A stretch of 15,509 nt of DNA from Thioalkalivibrio sp. (GTDB lineage Bacteria > Pseudomonadota > Gammaproteobacteria > Ectothiorhodospirales > Ectothiorhodospiraceae). Made by a program: the position numbers and the translations under genes. The notes beneath the pieces are model-generated. The model did no database searches. It worked only from the letters and a program-made list of their open reading frames with translations, and was not told where the DNA came from. Positions 7,125 to 14,391 of the stretch are shown piece after piece; the stretch's first letter is position 1, and every line of letters starts with the position of its first letter. The stretch spans positions 1-15,509 of the forward strand of contig SKOF01000344.1 in the NCBI GenBank assembly GCA_007120155.1. The letters run 5' to 3'.

Positions 7125-8192
7125 CTATATATTGCTAGACTTGACCCCATTCTTCCTGACCCCATTCTTCGGGTGGATGCCGTGCCTGGGGAAACGGAAC
7201 TTCCGGCGGTATTCGTTGGGGCTCAGGCGGGTGATGCGCTTGAATACGCGCCGAAAGGCGGCCGTTTCCTCATAGCCTACCTTCCAGCTGATCTCCTCCA
7301 CCGGGGTATTGGTCCGCTCCAGCAGCTGCTTGGCCTGCTCGACACGCAGATGCTGCAGATAGTGCACCGGCGAGTGGCCGGTTGCACGCTTGAAGCGGCG
7401 ATTGAAGGTGGGGCGGGGCAATCCGCACCGATGGGCCATCTGGTCGACGGAAACGTCCAGCGCGTCGCCGCCATGAAGCCAGTCCTGCACTGTCCGTATG
7501 GCGCCGTCGCCATGATCCGTCGGCGGGGCAAAGGGCACAAACGGTGCCTGGCTCCTGGAGTCCCATTGGTACAGGAGAAACTTGCCGATCGCCTGTGCCG
7601 TCGTCGCGCTGGCATGGCGCGAGATCAGGTACAGGATCAGGTCCTGCCAGGAACTGGCGGCGCCGGACATGACGAACTCGCCGTTGCGCCCCGCCACGAT
7701 GAGCAGTTCCTCGACCCGCAGGCGGATGTCCGGAAAGTTTCGCCGGAATGTGGGGGCGAACGCCCAATGGGTCGTGGTCTCCAGCCCGTCGAGCAGGCCC
7801 GTCTCGGCAAGGAGCAAGGCGCCGGCACAGGCTGAACAGAGATCCGCGCCCTTGCCGTGCATGCGGCGCAGCCACTCCACCGTTTCCGGGTGACGCCCGG
7901 TTACCCACTCCAGGTTCTCGATCAGCATGGAGGCGGCGATCACGATGTCGGTGTCATCGACCTCGCGAAGCGCCCGGTGCACCTTGAGAGGCAGACCACA
8001 GGCGCTCTGAAAGACACCGCGCTCGGGACCGACGATCTCCACGTCAAACAGCCGCGCCGCACCGCCGTCAGGGGAACTGGCCACCGCATCCACGAGGACC
8101 AGGGTCTCGTAGAGGCCATTGATGGGTGTGCCGGTGGATTCTTCGGGCAGCGCGAGCACACTGACACGCCTGGGCGGGGCAATCGACGCCAT
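7125..8192 (-). CDS. GlxA-family regulator (DJ-1/PfpI domain + AraC-type HTH)
   Basis: The 355-residue protein has an N-terminal DJ-1/PfpI-like domain (about 10-195) with the nucleophile-elbow region LCSACAGALLLAETGLLDG (C122) and TTTHW. A C-terminal AraC/XylS DNA-binding domain (about 230-333) contains two helix-turn-helices: VDQMAHRCGLPRPTFNRRFK, and ISWKVGYEETAAFRRVFKR followed by LSPNEYRRKF. GlxA-type regulators sense small molecules and usually activate neighbouring catabolic genes. ATG 8192 is preferred because GGAGGGG lies just upstream; the frame extends to 8252. The gene is divergent from four genes starting at 8341, which are its likely targets. After RRKF the protein carries an unusual tail with the repeat KNGVRKNGVK (342-351) made by a 15-bp DNA repeat. 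The sensed ligand is unknown. Confidence 0.92.
   Translation of the reverse strand: MASIAPPRRVSVLALPEESTGTPINGLYETLVLVDAVASSPDGGAARLFDVEIVGPERGVFQSACGLPLKVHRALREVDDTDIVIAASMLIENLEWVTGRHPETVEWLRRMHGKGADLCSACAGALLLAETGLLDGLETTTHWAFAPTFRRNFPDIRLRVEELLIVAGRNGEFVMSGAASSWQDLILYLISRHASATTAQAIGKFLLYQWDSRSQAPFVPFAPPTDHGDGAIRTVQDWLHGGDALDVSVDQMAHRCGLPRPTFNRRFKRATGHSPVHYLQHLRVEQAKQLLERTNTPVEEISWKVGYEETAAFRRVFKRITRLSPNEYRRKFRFPRHGIHPKNGVRKNGVKSSNI
7141..7170. repeat. 15-bp tandem repeat in the 3' end of the GlxA-type gene
   Basis: TTGACCCCATTCTTC and CTGACCCCATTCTTC follow each other directly and differ in one base. On the minus strand they encode KNGV(R/K) twice at the extreme C-terminus of the regulator. 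The core TGACCCCATT resembles short motifs I associate with REP-like/RAYT elements in gammaproteobacteria, but no stem-loop or transposase is present, so the origin is uncertain. Confidence 0.75.
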
Positions 8193-8340
8193 TTTTCCCC
8201 TCCGATGATCAGAATGGGCCGCTTCCGAGCAGTCTGGCTCTGGGACGAGCATGTTTCAAGGCGCATCGTTTGCCACAGGGAGACAGGCAACCGATCAGGG
8301 TCCGCCCGAATCCCTCAAACCCACAGCCAAGGAGACGACC
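8193..8340. promoter_or_regulatory. Divergent control region between the GlxA-type regulator and its putative operon
   Basis: 148 bases separate the start codons of the regulator (minus strand) and the first operon gene (plus strand), so promoters and any operator should lie here. I could not recognise a confident -35/-10 pair or a clear operator repeat by eye. The two ribosome binding sites at its ends are strong: GGAGGGG for the regulator and AAGGAG for the operon. Assignment rests on layout only. Confidence 0.4.
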
Positions 8341-8607
8341 ATGTTCATTGCCATCGAGCACGAGATTCATGACCCCGACGCATTCCGGCGGTGCACAGAA
8401 CAGGTCTTCCCGCTGCCGGAGGACCTGCGTGTACACCATTTCCTGCCCGCCGACGACCTGAGCAGGGCCGCCTGCCTCTACGAGGCGCCGTCGGTGGAGC
8501 ATCTTCGCAGCTACCTGGACTGCGCACTCGGGGCCGCAAGCACGCAACGCTACTTTCCGGTCGCCGAGGCGCACGCCATCGGGCTGCCCCCGCGTCAACT
8601 GGCCTGA
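8341..8607 (+). CDS. Small alpha/beta-barrel-like protein, function unknown
   Basis: The 88-residue soluble protein has no signal peptide. Its pattern is FIAIEHEIHDPDAFRRC (strand then helix), LRVHHFLPADD, RAACLYEAPSVEHLRSYLD and YFPVAEAHAIGLPP. This resembles small (about 90 residue) dimeric ferredoxin-like alpha/beta-barrel proteins of the DUF4242/antibiotic-monooxygenase-like group, in which IHDP, CLYEAPSVE and a final GLPP recur. No catalytic residue is obvious; His-rich positions (H7, H10, H32, H33) could bind metal, but this is speculation. AAGGAG lies a few bases before the ATG. It is the first gene of the set divergent from the GlxA-type regulator, followed after 50 bases by the AhpD-like gene. 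Coding status is secure; the family link is by pattern only. Confidence 0.75.
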   Translation: MFIAIEHEIHDPDAFRRCTEQVFPLPEDLRVHHFLPADDLSRAACLYEAPSVEHLRSYLDCALGAASTQRYFPVAEAHAIGLPPRQLA

Positions 8608-8657
8608 GGGCCGCAGCAGCAACCTGTCCTTTAATGCAACCTGCATGGGAGGTAACC

Positions 8658-9068
8658 ATGAACTCCATCATGATCACTACAGCATCCGCACTGGCCTTCA
8701 CATTCATGGCGATGATCAGTCCGGCGCAAGGCGGAGAGCCACCTGCCTTCATTCAGGAGACTTTCCCCGAACAGGGGGTGGAGGCAGCCTGGTCGAGCTA
8801 CAAGTCCGTCTTCCTGGATCCGGATGCCGCGCTGGACACGAGGACCAAGGAACTCATGGCCCTCGCCGTTGCGGCACAGGTGCCCTGTGACTACTGTGTG
8901 TACTATCACACCAGGGCGGCAAGCGCGCACGGCGCCACTGAGGCCGAGATCCGGGAAGCCTTGGCAGTCGCTTCGCTGATCCGCAAGTGGAGCACGATGC
9001 TCAACGGATCGCAGTACAGCGAAACCCGCTGGCAGCGGGAAGTGGACGCCATGTTCTCCGGACAATGA
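8658..9068 (+). CDS. Exported AhpD-like carboxymuconolactone decarboxylase family protein
   Basis: The 136-residue product has a signal peptide (MNSIMITTASALAFTFMAMI followed by SPAQG, cleavage about residue 25). A carboxymuconolactone decarboxylase/AhpD-like domain follows: LDTRTKELMALAVAAQVPCD, then C80 in PCDYCVYYHTRAA, and ATEAEIREALAVASLIR. The CXXC pair C77/C80 with H84 is the redox signature of AhpD-type peroxidase partners, not of the true decarboxylase. Most family members are cytoplasmic; the signal peptide implies a periplasmic thiol or peroxide role here, or a membrane anchor if uncleaved. GGGAGG lies 5 bases upstream, and the upstream open frame to 8391 is a shadow of the previous gene. 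A member of the GlxA-divergent set. Family secure, substrate unknown. Confidence 0.88.
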   Translation: MNSIMITTASALAFTFMAMISPAQGGEPPAFIQETFPEQGVEAAWSSYKSVFLDPDAALDTRTKELMALAVAAQVPCDYCVYYHTRAASAHGATEAEIREALAVASLIRKWSTMLNGSQYSETRWQREVDAMFSGQ

Positions 9069-9182
9069 CGCAGCAGACCCGCCCCGACACCCGCGTGTGA
9101 TCCGCTCGGCACGTCGGCTTCCGAACGGGAAGCCGCGCGTGGCCGGGACGGATCGCGCGGGTCTCCTGCCAGGAGGCAAGTC

Positions 9183-10313
9183 ATGTCAACGACGAGCGAA
9201 CCCGCCGCACATGCACCCACCGTCAGGGGGGCACCCGATGGTGCTTTTCTCACCGCGGCACTGCGCCGCGCGGGACGGGAGCCGCCGGCCGGCGCACGGG
9301 CGCCACGCAGCGTCCCCCTGACAGGAGGCAGGACCAGCCAGCCCGTGAGCCGGCTCGTGTGCGGGCCGGGTTCGAACTATGTCCTCAAGCGTGTGCCGAG
9401 GCGGCGGGCCTTCGCCCGCGGCCTCGGCACCGAGGGCGAAGCGGTGTTCTGGCTGGCCGGTTCGACCCGGAACCTGCCCCCGCCCCTGGCGAACCCCACC
9501 TTCGACGTCGCCTATCATCAGGAGCGGGACGAGTGGTGGGTCCTGATGGATGACGTCTCGGAAGGCATCGTGCCCCGGGGGCACTGGACCGAACGACACA
9601 CCCTGCGGCTGTTCGACGCCTTGGCGGCCCTGCATGCAGGCGCCTGGGGAAAAGCGGGGCTGGAAGGGACTCTGGGGACGCCGGCCGGCACCACTCGGGT
9701 GTTCGTCGAGACGGCCATCTGCGCCGCAACCGGCAATGCCCGCGCCAACTGGGCCGAGGGTGCCGCCCGGGAGTTCCGGGTTGCAGCGGCGCTGTTACCG
9801 CGCTTTCTCGAACTGCTGGGCGCGCGGGACGCCGAGATCTACCTCGACCTGTGCCGGGCCTGGCCGAAGGTGGTCGCCGCCCTGGAACCGTTCACACCCA
9901 CCCGCCTCCACGGGGACACACGCGGAGCGAACCTCGCATTCGTAAGGGACCAGGTGGTCATGTTCGACTGGGACTTCGCCATGCACGGGCCGGCGGCACT
10001 GGATCTCACCTGGCACTGGTTTCTGCAGTACTGGGCCTATCCGCCCGATGACGGACGCCGGCCCGAAGACAGGCTCTGGATGCGGGATGCGTACCTGCAG
10101 CGACTGGAGAATCTCCTGGGACACAAGGTGGATCGAAAGGCCTTCGATGGGGCCTGGGAGCTCGGTTGGCTACGGGTCTTTCTGCAACTGGGTTTCGTGC
10201 TGGCCGACAATGACGACGCAGGCGACGACCCCGAGGTCGACCGCCGCCAACAGGCCCTGTGCCGGCACGCCCTGCGCACGGCACAGGCCATCGCGGACAG
10301 ACATGTGCGCTAG
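9183..10313 (+). CDS. APH/choline-kinase-like phosphotransferase
   Basis: The 376-residue protein shows the aminoglycoside phosphotransferase/CHK kinase-like fold. K69 in YVLKR is the candidate ATP lysine and E85 its partner; WWVLMDDV is the hinge (about 118-125). The catalytic loop is RLHGDTRGANLAF (241-253; H243, D245, N250), and the metal-binding FDWDFA is at 261-266 (D262/D264). A C-terminal helical region with ALDLTWHWF follows. Such enzymes phosphorylate small hydroxyl-bearing molecules; the sequence looks closer to the ecdysteroid-kinase-like group than to clinical resistance enzymes, so no antibiotic-resistance claim is made. AGGAGG at 9171-9176 is 6 bases before the ATG. Overlap of 11 bases with the methyltransferase gene downstream suggests the two act together on one substrate. 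Confidence 0.85.
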   Translation: MSTTSEPAAHAPTVRGAPDGAFLTAALRRAGREPPAGARAPRSVPLTGGRTSQPVSRLVCGPGSNYVLKRVPRRRAFARGLGTEGEAVFWLAGSTRNLPPPLANPTFDVAYHQERDEWWVLMDDVSEGIVPRGHWTERHTLRLFDALAALHAGAWGKAGLEGTLGTPAGTTRVFVETAICAATGNARANWAEGAAREFRVAAALLPRFLELLGARDAEIYLDLCRAWPKVVAALEPFTPTRLHGDTRGANLAFVRDQVVMFDWDFAMHGPAALDLTWHWFLQYWAYPPDDGRRPEDRLWMRDAYLQRLENLLGHKVDRKAFDGAWELGWLRVFLQLGFVLADNDDAGDDPEVDRRQQALCRHALRTAQAIADRHVR

Positions 10314-11160
10314 CCCGCATGAGCCCGACCGCTGGGCGACCGTCGACAGCGACGATAACGCGCACATGGCACTGTCGCGCATCGAGCAACTGCACGGCAC
10401 TCCGGCGGAACAGGCGGCGGTACTTCGCTATCCCGACCTCCTGCAACTCAAGCCGGGACACGACGTGCTGGATGTGGGTGCCGGCGCCGGCCACATCGCG
10501 AACCATCTGGCCACCCGTGTCACAGCCCGCGGCACCGTCTGCGCACTGGATCTCTCCGCCGCACTGCTGGCTCACGCCCGACAACGGAATCGGAATCTGC
10601 TCGGCATACAGGGCGACGCGGCCGCCCTGCCTTTCCCCGCGGGTCGGTTCGACCGCGTCTTCGCCCGATGGCTGCTGTTGCACCTGCCCGATCCCCTCGC
10701 GGCCGTCAGGGAGATGCGGCGCGTGACACGCCCCGGCGGCCGGTTGCTGGTCGTGGAAACGGATTGGGACAGCCTGTGCATTTCCCCCGGAGACACCGAC
10801 CTCGTGCGGCGCATCGTACATGCCAATACCGACCGGCAGGCGAATGCCGCCTCCGGCAGGCGCCTGACCGCCCTGTTCCGCCGTGCGGGGCTCCGGGATG
10901 TGCAGGTGCATGCATTCGTGGACAGCGTCCACACCGGCGACTCCCACTGGGTGGCATTCCTGGAATCGCGCCTGGATGTCGCCCGTGCGGCTGGCATCGA
11001 CGCCCGGCGCCTCACATCGTGGTGGGGGGATGTGGACCGCGCCATTGCCATCGGTGAATTCTTCGTCTGCGTCACCCGCATCGCCGTCGCCGGCAACGTG
11101 CCCGAATCCGCAGACCGTCTCGCCGGGCACGAAGACCCGACCGGGACCGGGTCATCATGA
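10303..11160 (+). CDS. SAM-dependent class I methyltransferase (UbiE-like fold)
   Basis: The 285-residue protein has the Rossmann-type methyltransferase core: motif I VLDVGAGAGHIANHLA (55-70), the acidic end of strand 2 ALDLSAALLAHAR (81-93), GDAAALPFPAGRFDRVFA (104-121), and LPDPLAAVREMRRVTRPGGR leading to LLVVETDWD. A C-terminal cap with AGLRDVQVHAFVDSV follows. This is the Methyltransf_11/UbiE-like group acting on small molecules; the acceptor is unknown. ATG 10303 is taken because it begins inside the kinase gene (11-base overlap) and precedes the conserved sequence; its ribosome binding site is weak, fitting coupled translation. The frame stays open upstream to 10048, but there it is only the kinase gene in another frame. 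It ends the GlxA-divergent gene set. Confidence 0.88.
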   Translation: MCASPHEPDRWATVDSDDNAHMALSRIEQLHGTPAEQAAVLRYPDLLQLKPGHDVLDVGAGAGHIANHLATRVTARGTVCALDLSAALLAHARQRNRNLLGIQGDAAALPFPAGRFDRVFARWLLLHLPDPLAAVREMRRVTRPGGRLLVVETDWDSLCISPGDTDLVRRIVHANTDRQANAASGRRLTALFRRAGLRDVQVHAFVDSVHTGDSHWVAFLESRLDVARAAGIDARRLTSWWGDVDRAIAIGEFFVCVTRIAVAGNVPESADRLAGHEDPTGTGSS

Positions 11161-11617
11161 ACGGCGACGCCGATACGGCACCAGCATGCTTACCCGTGAC
11201 GGGCGAGTGCCTTTGCACCGTTGCCCGGCCGCACTATCGCCACAACCGGTGCGATCGGGGCCTCATACGAGCGTCTCGATGTACCCCGGGGCACCGGCTC
11301 ACATTCACCACGTGACTGACCGAGCCAACGCCGACCGGGCCGCACGTTCAGGCCGGCATCGCCATTGGTCGCGGATCTCTTCCGGGGACACGCATCCGCA
11401 TGCATCACGTCCACTCCGACCCCACCCTGATTCGGGTGACATTCCGGATACCGCCTGAAACGGGTCCCGGGGTAAGCGATGCCTCACCAGACCTGACGCC
11501 GATTCTTCAACAACGCACCACGCTTTTTCTTTATGATGTCCCGGGGCGCCACCGGTGACACTTGCCGCGGTTTCAATTGACCCGGTGGCTGGGCATCAGA
11601 GGGCCATCGGGAAAAAG
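11161..11617. other. Intergenic stretch upstream of the dprE-like operon
   Basis: About 450 bases without a supported gene. A small frame starting with the ATGA overlap at 11157 would give 52 Cys/Arg/His-rich residues and is not convincing. Near its right end, after a pyrimidine-rich stretch, TATGAT (11532-11537) matches the -10 consensus in 5 of 6 bases, but no good -35 sits 16-18 bases before it; if real, it would be the promoter for the 11618 operon. I found no hairpin with a T-tract after the methyltransferase gene. Confidence 0.45.
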
Positions 11618-13090
11618 ATGATTGAACAACCAGCGTTCCCGCGGGACGATTCTTCCGAAGAACCGGTGCTGGCCGTCGATCTGGACGGGACACTGGTCAG
11701 GACCGACACGCTGGTCGAGGCCGTCCTGTCGCTTGTACGTGCCAGACCCATGGCGCTGGCCTCCGTCCTCGTCGCCCTGACCCGTGGCCGCGCCGGGTTC
11801 AAGGCGTGGATTGCCGATCGGCTCCTGCCGGAGGACGTCGATTCCCTGCCCCTCAATTCGGCACTGATTCAGTGGCTGCAGACGCAACGCTCGGCCAACA
11901 GGACCTTGTTGCTCGTCACTGGAGCCGACCGGCGCGTTGCAGATGCGGTTGCGGCCCGGACAGGACTGTTTGATGGAGTCCTCGCCACCGAGAACGGGTG
12001 CAATCTCAAGGGCGAGCACAAGGCCGCCGCGCTCGTGTCCCGTTTTGGCCCGGGCGGTTTTGATTATGTCGGAGATGCCCGTGCCGATATCCCGGTATGG
12101 CGTTCCGCACGAAGGGCGATCGTGGTTGGCGGCCCGTCCCTGCAACAGGCCGCTTCCCGGGTTGCCGAAGTCGTGCATGTAATCCCCCACGACCGGCCGC
12201 GCGTTCCGGCCGTACTGCGCGCCTTGCGCCCGCACCAATGGGTGAAGAATCTGCTGGTATTCGTTCCGCTGATTGCTGCGCATCAGCTCACTCATGGTCC
12301 GGATCTGTTGTCTGCCACACTGGCCTTCCTTATCTTCGGCCTGGCCGCGTCCTCGGTCTATCTCCTGAATGATCTGCTGGACCTGCCGGCCGACCGCCGT
12401 CATCCCGGCAAGCGCAGTCGTCCGTTCGCCTCAGGCGATCTGCCCCTGGTCTGGGGATTACTGCTTGCACCCATCCTGTTGTGCACGGCTGTCATATTGA
12501 GCCTGCTGTTTCTGCCGATCAGCTTCATCCTGGTGCTGTCGGGCTACCTGGTGTTGACCGCCGCTTATACGCTCGCCCTCAAACAAGTGCCCATCCTCGA
12601 TGTGATACTGCTGGCGGCACTCTATACGATCCGGATCATCGCCGGAGCCGCGGCGGTCTCGATCTCGCCATCCTACTGGCTGCTGGCGTTTTCCGTGTTC
12701 ATCTTTCTGAGTCTGGCACTCTGCAAGCGCTATACCGAATTGCTTCAGTTGGCGCGGCGTGGGGAACTCCGCGCTGCGGGTCGAGGCTGGACCGTGGATG
12801 ACCTGCCCCTGGTGCGATGGCTGGGCATCGGCTCAGGCCTGGCATGCGTGCTCGTGCTTGCCCTGTACATTCACAGCACCCCCGCCCTTGCCCTCTATGC
12901 GGCACCGGAAGCGCTGTGGCTGATATGCCCGTTGCTGATCTACTGGCTCGTACGGCTCTGGTCCAAGACGCATCGCGCTGAGATGCACGACGATCCGGTC
13001 GTGTTCGCCCTGAAGGACCGGGCCAGCGTCCTGAGCGGGGCCCTGATTGCCGGGATCGTGATGCTTGCCGCAACGGGTGTCCCCATCTGA
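11618..13090 (+). CDS. HAD phosphatase-UbiA prenyltransferase fusion (DPPR synthase-like)
   Basis: The 490-residue two-domain protein is assigned to transfer of 5-phosphoribose from PRPP to polyprenyl phosphate. N-terminal HAD domain (about 15-185): DLDGTLVRTD with D21/D23, LLLVTGA (motif II), GEHKAAA (motif III Lys) and YVGDARADIP (motif IV). UbiA domain (about 200-490, around eight hydrophobic segments): RPHQWVKNLLVF, the PRPP/Mg motif NDLLDLPADRRHPGKRSRP (251-269) and YTLALKQVPILDV with D328 before YTIRIIAGA. These UbiA blocks match mycobacterial Rv3806c (5-phosphoribosyltransferase) better than quinone enzymes. The HAD part could dephosphorylate the product. The start is uncertain: ATG 11618 is chosen, and GTG 11555 would add 21 unremarkable residues. 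It overlaps the DprE1-like gene by one base (TGATG). Confidence 0.88.
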   Translation: MIEQPAFPRDDSSEEPVLAVDLDGTLVRTDTLVEAVLSLVRARPMALASVLVALTRGRAGFKAWIADRLLPEDVDSLPLNSALIQWLQTQRSANRTLLLVTGADRRVADAVAARTGLFDGVLATENGCNLKGEHKAAALVSRFGPGGFDYVGDARADIPVWRSARRAIVVGGPSLQQAASRVAEVVHVIPHDRPRVPAVLRALRPHQWVKNLLVFVPLIAAHQLTHGPDLLSATLAFLIFGLAASSVYLLNDLLDLPADRRHPGKRSRPFASGDLPLVWGLLLAPILLCTAVILSLLFLPISFILVLSGYLVLTAAYTLALKQVPILDVILLAALYTIRIIAGAAAVSISPSYWLLAFSVFIFLSLALCKRYTELLQLARRGELRAAGRGWTVDDLPLVRWLGIGSGLACVLVLALYIHSTPALALYAAPEALWLICPLLIYWLVRLWSKTHRAEMHDDPVVFALKDRASVLSGALIAGIVMLAATGVPI

Positions 13091-14391
13091 TGCGTTCGAT
13101 CGAGTCATGGGGTCGGTATCCACAGGCGACACCCGCCAGGGTGACGCACCTTGTCGATCGTGATGCGCCTCTGCCGGACAGTGACCTGCCAATGCTTGTT
13201 TTCGGCAACGGCCGGAGCTATGGGGATGTTTGTCTCAATGACGGTGGCCATGTGCTCCTGGGACAGGGACTGGACCACCTGATCACCTTTGACCCCGGCA
13301 CCGGAATCCTGTGCGCGGAGGCCGGGGTACTGCTCGCTGAGATCCTGGAAGTGGTGATTCCCCAGGGATGGTTTCTGCCGGTTACGCCCGGGACGGGCCA
13401 TGTCACGCTCGGCGGAGCCGTGGCCAACGACGTGCACGGCAAGAATCATCATCGGGCAGGAACCTTCGGCTGCCATGTGCTGCGCCTGGGGCTTATGCGC
13501 TCGGACCGTGAACCGCTCGTATGTTCTCCGCTGGAGAACCCGGAAATGTTTCAGGCCACCATCGGCGGACTCGGCCTGACAGGGTTGATTCACTGGGTGG
13601 AGATCCAGTTGGCACCCATCCACGCCAGCGATATCGAGACCACCACACAGCGCTTCCGGAACCTCGACGAGTTTTTCGAGGTCTCGGCCGCGCTCGACAC
13701 CCGGCATGAGTTTTCCGTGTCATGGATAGATTGCCTCGCGCGGGGAGAATCCGCCGGTCGCGGAGTATTCATGGCCGGAAACTTCGCAACCTCGGGTTCG
13801 CTCAACGACCGATCCAGATCGCCTTCGCTGCACGTGCCCTTTATCCCTCCGATCTCACTGGCGAACACACTGACGATTCGGGTCTGGAACGAGATCTACT
13901 GGCGCCGGCACCCGACCTCGCTTGCGCACAGCACGCAGGGTTACCGGTCCTTCTTCTACCCACTGGACGCCATTTCCAATTGGAACCGCATCTACGGCCG
14001 CCGGGGCTTTCAGCAATATCAATGCGTGATCCCCGAAGAATCGGCAGGGGCGGGCCTGGCCGCGCTGCTCCAGACGGTCGCCGATCACGGTCGGGGGTCG
14101 TTCCTGGCCGTGCTCAAGAGATTCGGTCACCAGGCATCGCCCGGGTTGCTGTCCTTTCCCATGCCGGGAGTGACACTGGCCCTGGATTTCCCGCAGTCGA
14201 CGGATGTCGAACAGGCACTGTTCCCGGAACTGGACGCCATTGTCCAGGACGCCGGTGGGCGGCTGTATCCGGCCAAGGATGCGCACATGGCGGGGCGCTT
14301 TTTTCGCCGGAGCTATCCCGCCTGGGAGCGCCTGGAAGCCCTCCGTGATCCCGCATTCTGTTCGAGCTTCTGGAAACGGGTGCTCCCATGA
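13090..14391 (+). CDS. dprE1: DprE1-like FAD-dependent decaprenylphosphoryl-ribose oxidase
   Basis: In mycobacteria DprE1 oxidises the 2'-OH of decaprenylphosphoryl-ribose to a ketone, using FAD, at the membrane. The 433-residue product has a VAO-type FAD domain (about 1-175): VFGNGRSYGDVCLNDGG, then VTPGTGHVTLGGAVANDVHG and KNHHRAGTFGCHV, with H116 matching Mtb H132. The C-terminal substrate domain has VLKRFG, LLSFPMPGVTLALDFP and RLYPAKDAHM, where K396 matches the catalytic K418. The position of the benzothiazinone-target Cys387 is A364 here. Length is slightly below the 461-residue Mtb enzyme. The start ATG overlaps the upstream stop by one base and the 3' end overlaps the SDR gene by ATGA, so the three genes form one translational unit. 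Homology is strong; the polyprenol carrier in this organism is unknown. Confidence 0.9.
   Translation: MRSIESWGRYPQATPARVTHLVDRDAPLPDSDLPMLVFGNGRSYGDVCLNDGGHVLLGQGLDHLITFDPGTGILCAEAGVLLAEILEVVIPQGWFLPVTPGTGHVTLGGAVANDVHGKNHHRAGTFGCHVLRLGLMRSDREPLVCSPLENPEMFQATIGGLGLTGLIHWVEIQLAPIHASDIETTTQRFRNLDEFFEVSAALDTRHEFSVSWIDCLARGESAGRGVFMAGNFATSGSLNDRSRSPSLHVPFIPPISLANTLTIRVWNEIYWRRHPTSLAHSTQGYRSFFYPLDAISNWNRIYGRRGFQQYQCVIPEESAGAGLAALLQTVADHGRGSFLAVLKRFGHQASPGLLSFPMPGVTLALDFPQSTDVEQALFPELDAIVQDAGGRLYPAKDAHMAGRFFRRSYPAWERLEALRDPAFCSSFWKRVLP

Noticed and set aside
5316..7170. Insertion sequence or integrated element between 5316 and 7170
   Set aside because: There are two short tandem repeats and a pseudogene, but no transposase or integrase remnant, no terminal inverted repeats and no target duplication that I can see.
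9183..10313. Aminoglycoside resistance gene
   Set aside because: The APH fold is shared by many metabolic kinases; sequence and context do not point to a known resistance enzyme.
10006..11130. 374-codon minus-strand open frame opposite the methyltransferase
   Set aside because: It mirrors the methyltransferase and the kinase end in antisense; the plus-strand frame has clear SAM motifs and this one has none.
11157..11315. Possible 52-residue ORF starting in an ATGA overlap with the methyltransferase stop
   Set aside because: The overlap is tempting, but the product is rich in Cys, Arg and His without pattern, and there is no clear ribosome binding site.
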